Source: Oligosphaeraceae bacterium (GTDB lineage Bacteria; Verrucomicrobiota; Lentisphaeria; Oligosphaerales; Oligosphaeraceae). From it: DNA of 23,517 nucleotides. The position numbers were made by a program, and so were the translations under genes. Within the stretch, counting starts at the first letter, position 1, and each line of letters begins with the position of its first letter. The notes below the pieces were generated by a model, which was not told where the DNA came from, searched no databases, and worked only from the letters and a program-made list of their open reading frames with translations. The stretch covers positions 1 through 23,517 of the forward strand of contig JAAYYJ010000482.1 in assembly GCA_012515455.1 (NCBI GenBank). Reading direction: 5' to 3'. Below are positions 6,690-14,147 of this stretch, piece by piece.

Positions 6690-7958
6690 ATGAATATCCT
6701 GCTGATCGGCAGCGGCGGCCGCGAACACGCCCTGGCCTGGAAACTCGGGCAGAGCCCGCACACCACACGCTTGTACTGCGCCCCCGGCAATCCCGGCATG
6801 AAAAATGCGGTCCCGGTACTGGCCGAAACTCCTGCCGAACTGGCCGATTTTGCCGCCCTGAACCACATCGATCTGACCATGGTCGGGCCGGAGGCGCTGC
6901 TCTGTCAGGGCATTGTCGATGTCTTTACTGACCGCGGCCTGCGCATCGTTGGCCCGGACAAGCATGCCGCACAGCTGGAAGGCAGCAAGTCCTTCGCCAA
7001 AGATTTCATGCGCCGGCACGGCCTGCCCACGGCCGCCGCGGAGACCTTCACCAGCGAAAAGCAGGCCCTGGCCTATCTGCGCCGGCACGGCGCCCCCATC
7101 GTGGTCAAGGCCGACGGCCTGGCCGCCGGCAAAGGCGTGATCGTGGCCAGTTCCAGCAGCGAGGCCGAGCAGGCCATCAGGGACTGCTTCGCGGGCTCTT
7201 TCGGGGAGGCCGGCTCAAGGGTGCTCCTGGAGGACTGCCTGTTCGGAGAAGAAGCATCCATCCTGGCTCTCTGCGACGGCAAAAGCATCCTCCCTCTGGC
7301 TTCCTCCCAGGACCACAAGCGGGCCCTGGACGGCGACCGCGGGCCGAACACCGGCGGCATGGGCGCGTACTCGCCGGCGCCGGTCGTCGACGACGAGCTC
7401 TGGCGCAGCCTCGACCAGCAGATTCTGCAGCCCTTCCTGCGCGGCGTGCAACAGGACCTGCTGCACTTTCGCGGCATCATCTATGCCGGCATTATGGTCA
7501 CCGACAGCGGTCCCAAATTGCTGGAGTTCAATGTCCGTTTCGGCGATCCCGAGACCCAGGCGGTGCTGGCCCGGCTGAACAGCGACCTGGTGGAAGTACT
7601 CATGGCCACTGCCGATGCCCGCCTGTCGGAAATCACCCTGAGCTGGTCGGAGCAGCCGGCGGTCTGTGTGGTAATGACCTCGCAGGGCTATCCCGGAAAA
7701 TACCGCCATGGTTTTCCCATCAGCGGCATCGAAGCAGCCGAGCAGACCGGCGCCATGGTTTTTCAGGCCGGCACCCGGCTGCAGGATGGCAGACTGGTCA
7801 CCGCCGGCGGCAGAGTGCTGGGAGTAACCGCCTTGGGCCAGAATATGCAGACCGCAGTCGACAACGCCTATCGCGGAGTGGAAAAAATCTCCTTCGAAGG
7901 TGCGACTTACCGCCATGACATCGCCCATCGGGCTCTGGACCGGCAGAGCCGGGCCTGA
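6690..7958 (+). CDS. purD: Phosphoribosylamine-glycine ligase (GAR synthetase)
   Basis: 422 residues, full length for the family. It makes glycinamide ribonucleotide from phosphoribosylamine, glycine and ATP, the second step of de novo purine synthesis. The N-terminal domain opens with ILLIGSGGREHALAWKL and contains PGNPGM. The ATP-grasp core shows KADGLAAGKGV, SQDHKRALDGDRGPNTGGMG and LEFNVRFGDPETQ, which hold the nucleotide- and magnesium-binding residues. The C-terminal domain ends with DNAYRGVEKISFEG, typical of PurD. Ribosome-binding sequence is weak (AGAAG about 10 bases upstream). No other purine genes are nearby, so it is a dispersed pathway gene. Confidence 0.97.
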   Translation: MNILLIGSGGREHALAWKLGQSPHTTRLYCAPGNPGMKNAVPVLAETPAELADFAALNHIDLTMVGPEALLCQGIVDVFTDRGLRIVGPDKHAAQLEGSKSFAKDFMRRHGLPTAAAETFTSEKQALAYLRRHGAPIVVKADGLAAGKGVIVASSSSEAEQAIRDCFAGSFGEAGSRVLLEDCLFGEEASILALCDGKSILPLASSQDHKRALDGDRGPNTGGMGAYSPAPVVDDELWRSLDQQILQPFLRGVQQDLLHFRGIIYAGIMVTDSGPKLLEFNVRFGDPETQAVLARLNSDLVEVLMATADARLSEITLSWSEQPAVCVVMTSQGYPGKYRHGFPISGIEAAEQTGAMVFQAGTRLQDGRLVTAGGRVLGVTALGQNMQTAVDNAYRGVEKISFEGATYRHDIAHRALDRQSRA

Positions 7959-8057
7959 ATCAGCCTTCTTCCCCCCTCCCCGCCCCGGTCCCAGCGTCCG
8001 AGCCTGACGGCAGCAGGCAGAATCACCCATCATCCTGTGCAGGAAGGTCCGCTAATC

Positions 8058-9167
8058 ATGCGAATATGCGATTTGGACACCCCCAGTCTGCTGCTGGACA
8101 AGGATATTTTTGACCATAATCTGCGCCTGATGAGCCAACGTGCCCGAGCGGCCGGGAAACTGCTGCGCCCGCACGCCAAGACTCACAAATGCAGCCGCAT
8201 CGCCAAAGAGCAGCTGGCGGCCGGCCATTGTGCTGGAGTCTGCGCCGCGAAAGTCTCCGAGGCGCTGGCTCTGCTGTGCGCCGGCCTCCCCAGCGTGCTG
8301 ATCACCTCCCCGGTGGTCGGCAAACTGAAAATCGACCACCTCTGCGCCTGCCTGGCGACCGGCGCCGAGTGCCTGGTGGTGGTGGACAATTATGACAACG
8401 CGGCCGCACTGTCAGCCGCCGCCGGAGCCTGCGGGCGCACCCTGCCGGTGCTGCTGGATATCGATCCGGAAATGGGCCGCACCGGGGTAGCCTTCGCCGA
8501 GGCGCCCGCACTGGCCCACCGCATTGCAGGATTGGAGCACCTGCACCTCCGTGGTCTGCAATGCTATGCGGGACATCTGCAGCATCTGCCTGACTGCACC
8601 CGGCGCCAGGCCGAATCACAACGCCTGATGCGCCAGACCGCCCAAATCTACCGCGGCTTGCAAAACGAGGGTCTGCAGCTGGATATCTTCACCGGCACTG
8701 GTACCGGCACCGCGGCCGCAGACCTGAAGATTGCCGAAATCACTGACCTGCAGGTCGGCTCATATTGCGTGCTGGATGCCGAATACGCAGCTGTGGAAGA
8801 CCCCCAGAATCTCTCGTTCGAGGATTTTCGTCCTGCGCTCACCTTGCTGACCTCGGTCATCAGCACCAACATCGCGGGACAGGTCACGGTCGATGCCGGT
8901 CTAAAAGCCTTGTATTATACTCCTGCCGCCCCGCCCCGGGTGGTCCGAGCGGCGCAGCCTCTGCCGGGCTGGCGATATGACTGGTTCGGGGATGAACATG
9001 GCACGCTGTTTTTCTCCGGGCAGAAGGCTCCAGCGCTGGGCGAATACTTCGAGCTCTGCCTGCCCCATTGCGATCCTACCATAAACCTGCACGACAGCAT
9101 CCAGGTCCATCAGCAAGGACAGGTCATCGAACAATGGCCCGTCGATTTGCGCGGTCTGGGCCAATAG
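8058..9167 (+). CDS. D-threonine aldolase/D-serine dehydratase-like PLP enzyme
   Basis: 369 residues from the ATG at 8058, chosen because AGGAAGG lies about 10 bases upstream and the protein then begins in the usual way (MRICDLDTPSLLLD). A GTG at 8037 would add seven residues. The family has an alanine-racemase-like TIM barrel plus a beta domain, and uses PLP and a divalent metal to cleave or dehydrate D-threonine, D-serine or related beta-hydroxy D-amino acids. The PLP lysine is K41 in RPHAKTHK. The metal site near the C-terminus is PHCDPTINLHD, with H337 and D339 matching the His/Asp pair of D-threonine aldolases. Aldolase versus dehydratase activity cannot be decided here. It lies between purD and the secreted GH9 gene. 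Confidence 0.88.
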   Translation: MRICDLDTPSLLLDKDIFDHNLRLMSQRARAAGKLLRPHAKTHKCSRIAKEQLAAGHCAGVCAAKVSEALALLCAGLPSVLITSPVVGKLKIDHLCACLATGAECLVVVDNYDNAAALSAAAGACGRTLPVLLDIDPEMGRTGVAFAEAPALAHRIAGLEHLHLRGLQCYAGHLQHLPDCTRRQAESQRLMRQTAQIYRGLQNEGLQLDIFTGTGTGTAAADLKIAEITDLQVGSYCVLDAEYAAVEDPQNLSFEDFRPALTLLTSVISTNIAGQVTVDAGLKALYYTPAAPPRVVRAAQPLPGWRYDWFGDEHGTLFFSGQKAPALGEYFELCLPHCDPTINLHDSIQVHQQGQVIEQWPVDLRGLGQ

Positions 9168-9186
9168 AATCCAACCACGCGCCACC

Positions 9187-11790
9187 ATGTCCATCTCCAG
9201 CATCAGGATCTCCGCAGCTTCCTGCCTGGCTCTGCTGCTGCTCCTGCCGCTCTGCACGGTTGGGCAGGACAGCCAGCCAGCCTTGTCGGGCCGTCTGGAA
9301 GTCAGGATTCTCGACGACCGGCACCTGGTCCTGGTCGCGATTTACGACCAATACCTGCGGGATTTGCTCAACCAACGCGAAGGGCAGCGCCTGCAGGCGG
9401 TGGCTGCCAACCCGCTGATCAAAGATTGGTCCAAGGAATTTCACCACACTTATGCTCTGGCCCGGGTGATTGCCGAGCAGCGCCCGCGGATTGCCGCCTT
9501 GCTGCAGCAGTATTCTTCCTACCGTCTGAACGGGCAGGAGCTCAGCTCCGGCGGGTATTTTCTCAACTCCACCCGGCAAAGCCGCCTGGGACGATCTCCG
9601 ACCGGGCAGCCGTATCTGACCAACAACGCCGATGTCGCGCATTTTGTCTTCCTCACTGTGCCGCAAGCCCTGACCGTCGGGCAGCAGGACCTGGAGGTCC
9701 CCACCGGTGAACGCGTAAGCTTCATTTACCGCGGCAATGAGCATCTCTCGCACTTGTATAAATTCAACCAGCTGGGCTTTTCAACCGCGGCAGGACAGAA
9801 ATACGCCTACCTGGGAGCCTGGCAGGGTGATGCCGGCCCACTCGACTTGAGCCGTTTTTTCGGGCAGGAATTCCGCCTCCATGAGACGGGCAGCGGCAGA
9901 GTGGCCTACCGCGGCCGCATCTGCCCACGCGAGCATGACGGCATCTGGGAACCAGACCAGGTCCCCTTCTGCGGGGAGATGGTCGCAGAACTGGACCTTT
10001 CGCCGTTCAACCAGCCCGGAAGATACTATTTTGCCATTGACGGCATTGGCCACAGCCGGGACTTTCTCCTCTCCGCCGATACCCTGGGCGAGGCCTTCTA
10101 TGTGCATTGCCGTGGGCTGTATCAGAAACGCTGCGGCATGGCCAAGGACGCCGCCTGCACCAACTGGCCCGGACCGGCCTGCCACCTGCAGACCTACCGC
10201 GGAGATTTCCCCCCCAATGCGGCCCATTACCGCAAAAACGACCAGCGCAAATACGGATTCTTTGACTCCGGGGGGCGGTCTGTCAATATCGATCACTTCG
10301 CGCTGATCCGCCAGAACGTCCCCCAGCCCTTGGAACTGCTGCCAGGCCTGGCCGGCGGCTGGCACGACGCAGCCGACTACGACCGCCGGCCGCAGCATTT
10401 CCGCGTAGTCAACGACCTGCTCGCGGCTTTCCTGCTGGCAGAAGAGAATTTCAGCGACGCGCAACTGCAGATCCCGGAAAGCGGCAATGGCATTCCGGAC
10501 ATCATCGATGAGGCGATCTGGGGCATGCGGCTCTGGCTGCGGGCCCAGCAGCCCAATGGCGGGGTGGGCACCTGGGTGGAATCGACCAGCCATCCCAGCC
10601 GGCTGGGTCACGACCCCGGCCAGGACCCCGGGCGCTTCTATCTCTCTCTGGCCACCCGGGAGAGCAGCCTGGAATACGCCGCCCATGCTGCCATGCTGGC
10701 GCTGGTGCTGCAGAAGATCGGTCGCCACGACGACGCGGCGCCGTACCTGCAGTCCGCCCTGCGGGCCTTCCAGTACGCCCTTGATGCGCGCCACCGCCAG
10801 GAACGGCAGTACCGCTGGAAGCAAGGTTCGAACGAGGCCACTGTCACCTACCGCGACAATCCTGAGCTGCCCCGGCAGTATCTGCTCAAGGCGGGCTTCA
10901 ATCTGTTCCTGCTGACCGGCATGCACGAATATCTCCAGGAGGTCGAGGATAATCCCCAGCGGTATCTGCCTATCCTGAATGACATCGGCGGGAAATACCC
11001 ACCCTGGCTGTTCGTGGAACTCTCACTGTTCGGGCAGCAGAACCCGCGCTTGCTCAAACTTGCCAGCCAACACGACAAAATCATCCTCGCCAAAGCCTCT
11101 GAAATGGTGCAGATGACCGCCGGGAATCATTCCTACCGCCTGCCCTGGCACAGCGCCGGGCACCGCTTTGTCAGCCATACCAGCTGGGGGAACTGCCACC
11201 CCCTGCGCCAGGCCCAGGTATTGTTCCTGGCCTGGAAAAACACCCGCAACCACGCCTTCCTGGATGCTGCTTTCCTGGCCAACGACTGGCATAACGGTGG
11301 CAATCCCCTGGGACTCAGCCTGACCAGCGGACTGGGATACTGCTACCCCGTACATTTTCTGGACTTGCCGTCGTACACCGACAGCAGCCCCGAATTCGTC
11401 CCCGGAATCACCCCCTACAGGCATACCTTCGGCATTGATTATAATGACATCAAGCTGGTGCATGGACTGTTCAAACCACCTCGTTTGGACCATAATTTCA
11501 GCGGCCAGGCCATCACCCTGCTGCCTCTGCGTTGGTCTCAGGGAAAAGTCCTCAGTGAGAAACAGACCCGGGACATCCTGCTGCAACACTGGCCGATCTG
11601 GCGCCGCAATGTCAACCTCGAAGGACTCAGCGTTCCCGCCAGCGAATTCAGCATCCATGAGACCATCGCACCCGCAGCCGCGCTTACCGGCTGCCTGATG
11701 CCCCCGGGCTGGCGTCCCGGGCCGGAGCTGCTCGGCCGCCGCCCGGCAGCCCAAGTCGAGGACCTGCCCGGTTTTGCCCCTCTGCCCTGA
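9187..11790 (+). CDS. Secreted glycoside hydrolase family 9 protein
   Basis: 867 residues with a signal peptide at about 1-26 (hydrophobic run CLALLLLLPLCTVG). Residues 27-185 are an unassigned extension. From about 190 an Ig-like CelD_N domain follows (NQLGFSTAAGQKYAYLGAW), then RCGMAKD and PACH as in other GH9 enzymes, and an (alpha/alpha)6 barrel from about 305. Catalytic elements are present: GGWHDAADYD with D394 and D397, of which the second Asp of the DxxD is the usual base, and SEFSIHETIAPAAAL near the end, where E820 aligns with the GH9 acid glutamate. NGGNPLGLSLTSGLGY matches the conserved HxxNP-type region, with the histidine a few residues before it. GH9 enzymes are mostly inverting endo- or exo-beta-glucanases; some act on glucosamine-containing chains. 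It begins 19 bases after the preceding stop and heads the secreted cluster. Confidence 0.92.
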   Translation: MSISSIRISAASCLALLLLLPLCTVGQDSQPALSGRLEVRILDDRHLVLVAIYDQYLRDLLNQREGQRLQAVAANPLIKDWSKEFHHTYALARVIAEQRPRIAALLQQYSSYRLNGQELSSGGYFLNSTRQSRLGRSPTGQPYLTNNADVAHFVFLTVPQALTVGQQDLEVPTGERVSFIYRGNEHLSHLYKFNQLGFSTAAGQKYAYLGAWQGDAGPLDLSRFFGQEFRLHETGSGRVAYRGRICPREHDGIWEPDQVPFCGEMVAELDLSPFNQPGRYYFAIDGIGHSRDFLLSADTLGEAFYVHCRGLYQKRCGMAKDAACTNWPGPACHLQTYRGDFPPNAAHYRKNDQRKYGFFDSGGRSVNIDHFALIRQNVPQPLELLPGLAGGWHDAADYDRRPQHFRVVNDLLAAFLLAEENFSDAQLQIPESGNGIPDIIDEAIWGMRLWLRAQQPNGGVGTWVESTSHPSRLGHDPGQDPGRFYLSLATRESSLEYAAHAAMLALVLQKIGRHDDAAPYLQSALRAFQYALDARHRQERQYRWKQGSNEATVTYRDNPELPRQYLLKAGFNLFLLTGMHEYLQEVEDNPQRYLPILNDIGGKYPPWLFVELSLFGQQNPRLLKLASQHDKIILAKASEMVQMTAGNHSYRLPWHSAGHRFVSHTSWGNCHPLRQAQVLFLAWKNTRNHAFLDAAFLANDWHNGGNPLGLSLTSGLGYCYPVHFLDLPSYTDSSPEFVPGITPYRHTFGIDYNDIKLVHGLFKPPRLDHNFSGQAITLLPLRWSQGKVLSEKQTRDILLQHWPIWRRNVNLEGLSVPASEFSIHETIAPAAALTGCLMPPGWRPGPELLGRRPAAQVEDLPGFAPLP

Positions 11791-11825
11791 TACGCCAGAC
11801 GGTCGGGATTCTTTTTTCTCAGCGA

Positions 11826-11854
11826 CTGGAAAGATAGCGGAAAGGATGTACAAT
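11826..11854 (+). promoter_or_regulatory. Candidate promoter for the carbohydrate-binding genes
   Basis: TACAAT at 11849-11854 (five of six matches to TATAAT) lies 17 bases after a weak -35-like CTGGAA at 11826-11831, in the 115-base gap after the GH9 gene. It would give a leader of about 45 bases. The -10 and the position are good and the -35 is poor. Confidence 0.3.
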
Positions 11855-11905
11855 AATAGCAGTCGCGAGATATTATGCCTGTATCCAGCCCATAAGGAGT
11901 CCAAA

Positions 11906-12793
11906 ATGCGCATTCTCTCAGTGGTGTCCGTGCTGCTGGCTTGCTTTCTGCCGGCAGGACTGCATTCGGAACCCGCCGCCCTGGATCAGATCGACAGCCT
12001 CCGCCTGGAATTCCTGCTGACTACCAAGCGCTGGTCCTGCTGGGAAAGCAGTGTTGTCCTGGAGGAGCAGCCGCAGTCCGGTCAGCCAGTCCTGCGGCAG
12101 AACATCGCCATTGACCATTATGGCGGCGACAAGAAATACCCCGTCGGCTGGCCCAGGATGTACTTCGCGGTCAAAGGCGATGAGGGGAAATGGATGGACT
12201 ACGACTCGGTGCACTTTGACATCCAAGCCGAGACCAGCCGTCAGGACACCAAGAACCTCCCCCTGACGTTGCAAATCGGCAACCAGTCTAAAGAGAATTT
12301 CACCAAGGCCCTCTACCCGGTGCCAGGAGAATGGCAAAGCATCAGCGTCCCCCTAGCCGACCTGCCGCCGCCGCAGCAGATTGTCCATTTCGGCTTCAAT
12401 ATCAGCGACAGCAGCTATCAGCACGGCGATGTGCTGACCTTCCGCTTCCGGGGGTTTGCACTCCAGCGCTCCAAGTTGTGCCGGGTGGACCAGCTGACGG
12501 TGACCGGACCGGCCATCTTCACCGGCTCGGCGCAACTGAATCTGGAGCTCAGCATCAGCGGTCCGGCGGCAGAGGCCGCCCGCGGCGTGCCCTTCCAAAT
12601 CAGCCAGGGCAGCACCATTTTGCGCCAGGAGACCCTGCCGGTGCCCAGGGGCCGCACGGCAATGACTATGGATGTCTCTGAACTGCACCTCGCTCCGGGC
12701 AGATATACCTTGACGGCTTATCCCGATCTTCCGGAGCGGCAGCAGGTAGCAACCTTCACCGTAATTCAATCACCTTGGGAGAACCACCAATGA
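11906..12793 (+). CDS. Secreted beta-sandwich (carbohydrate-binding-like) protein
   Basis: 295 residues from an ATG with a near-perfect AAGGAGT ribosome-binding site; an upstream in-frame start at 11774 has none. Residues 1-21 are a signal peptide. The central part (about 35-195) alternates short beta strands, with patterns such as WMDYDSVHFDIQAE and WQSISVPLADLPPPQQIVHF, and ends in FRFRGFALQRS. This layout resembles jelly-roll carbohydrate-binding domains that end in a D/R-x-x-L strand. Residues 205-295 look like a second Ig-like strand-rich domain ending in an extended tail. No catalytic motif is visible. The stop overlaps the start of the CBM9-like gene by 4 bases, so they are probably co-translated. 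Glycan binding is an inference from fold pattern and context. Confidence 0.7.
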   Translation: MRILSVVSVLLACFLPAGLHSEPAALDQIDSLRLEFLLTTKRWSCWESSVVLEEQPQSGQPVLRQNIAIDHYGGDKKYPVGWPRMYFAVKGDEGKWMDYDSVHFDIQAETSRQDTKNLPLTLQIGNQSKENFTKALYPVPGEWQSISVPLADLPPPQQIVHFGFNISDSSYQHGDVLTFRFRGFALQRSKLCRVDQLTVTGPAIFTGSAQLNLELSISGPAAEAARGVPFQISQGSTILRQETLPVPRGRTAMTMDVSELHLAPGRYTLTAYPDLPERQQVATFTVIQSPWENHQ

Positions 12794-14076
12794 TCAATCC
12801 GCACCGTTGTCTTGTTCTGCTGGCATGCCTGGCGGCCGTTGCTGCCAGTGCCCAGACCTTTCAGCTCATCAAGGCCGACCGGGCGCCAAAGATTGACGGA
12901 AAGCTCAGCGAGGAAATCTGGCAACAGCCGCCGGTCATCCGGAAATTCTTCACTTTGGGTGTCGGCGGACTGCCGGTGCCGGAAAAATGCGTGGTCTGGC
13001 TGGCCGCTGACAGCGATGCGCTGTATGTCGCGGTAAACTGCAAGGAAGAGTCTATGTCAGAGCGGATTCTGAAGTACCGCAAAAAGGATGAGCCGGTCTG
13101 GCAGGATGACGGCATCGAGATTTTTCTGGACCCCGCCCGCAGCAAGGACAGTTACGCGCAAATTATCGTCAGCTCGGCCGGAGTGATTATGGATGGCTAT
13201 TGCCAGTCCAAAGCGTATGGCTCACTGGATGTCTCCTGGGACTCCGGTGCCGTGGCCGCTGTACAGACTGGTCCAGAGGGCTGGACTATGGAGGTGCGTA
13301 TTCCCTTCGCCCAACTGCCGGTCTCAGACCCGCAGGCCGACTGGGGCATACATATCGCCCGCAATCAGCGCGGACGCAATTCCGAACACCTGACCTGCCT
13401 GGAAGAACGCATCCAGGGATTCAACGACCTAGACCGCTTCGCCATCCTGAAGGGCCTGGATTTAAGCAAACTCACGGTCAGTTTGCTGAACATTGACTTC
13501 GGCGAGTGCCTGCTCGGCCAGAACAACGCCACAGTAGTCCTGAAAAACTGGAGTAAGCAAACTGCCAAAGTCCGGATTCAGAGCAGCTGGCAGGGGAAAC
13601 TTTTCCCCTCCCGACAGACAGTGCAGATACCGGCGGGCGAGCAGGTCAGCGTGAACTGCCCCTGGCTACTGCAAGCCCAGGACCTGGGCCGCAGCCGGGA
13701 GATTGCGATTTATCATCAGGGCGAACTGCTCCAGAAGGCGAGCCGCAAAATCACCGCCATCCCGGAGGTGTTCTTCGACAGCCGGCAGCGGGCATTCTAT
13801 CATTCTCCCGACCAGCCGCTCGTTCTGGAGATACCCATTCAGCTGGCCGAAGCCAGCCGGACTGACGCCACCCTGAACTGGTCGGTCAGCAATCTACAGG
13901 GACAAATCCAAACCCAGGGCCAGTGCGTGCTGAAGCAGTCCACTGCCATCATCCGCATCTATTGGTCGTTTGCTCAGGACGGCGACTACCTCCTGCAGCT
14001 GCAGCTGCACAAGGATGGAAAGACACTCGGCCAGGCCAGCCGGCCGATGCGCTTGCTCAGCGCCCCCTGGCAGTAA
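12790..14076 (+). CDS. Secreted CBM9-like (DOMON-type) carbohydrate-binding protein
   Basis: 428 residues from the ATG at 12790, which overlaps the preceding stop (ATGA) and has GGGAG 8 bases upstream. Residues 1-21 form a signal peptide ending in AASAQ. Residues about 25-215 match the carbohydrate family 9-like domain: APKIDGKLSEEIWQQ, LAADSDALYVAVNCKEE, WQDDGIEIFLDP and EGWTMEVRIPFAQL. Such domains bind sugars or, in some cases, haem. The remaining 210 residues are strand-rich, probably two Ig-like domains. No catalytic residues are seen, so it is likely a binding partner for the GH9 or DUF4091 enzyme, on the cell surface or in the periplasm. The ligand is unknown. Confidence 0.82.
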   Translation: MINPHRCLVLLACLAAVAASAQTFQLIKADRAPKIDGKLSEEIWQQPPVIRKFFTLGVGGLPVPEKCVVWLAADSDALYVAVNCKEESMSERILKYRKKDEPVWQDDGIEIFLDPARSKDSYAQIIVSSAGVIMDGYCQSKAYGSLDVSWDSGAVAAVQTGPEGWTMEVRIPFAQLPVSDPQADWGIHIARNQRGRNSEHLTCLEERIQGFNDLDRFAILKGLDLSKLTVSLLNIDFGECLLGQNNATVVLKNWSKQTAKVRIQSSWQGKLFPSRQTVQIPAGEQVSVNCPWLLQAQDLGRSREIAIYHQGELLQKASRKITAIPEVFFDSRQRAFYHSPDQPLVLEIPIQLAEASRTDATLNWSVSNLQGQIQTQGQCVLKQSTAIIRIYWSFAQDGDYLLQLQLHKDGKTLGQASRPMRLLSAPWQ

Positions 14077-14147
14077 CCAATCCTACAAGACCACGGCGAC
14101 GCTTAAAACCAAAAACTTCAGCCTCAGCAAATTAAAGGAACAGCGGT

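Noticed and set aside
11791..11835. Possible terminator after the GH9 gene (T-run at 11812-11818)
   Set aside because: The T-run is not preceded by a stable G+C stem, so it does not meet the pattern of an intrinsic terminator.
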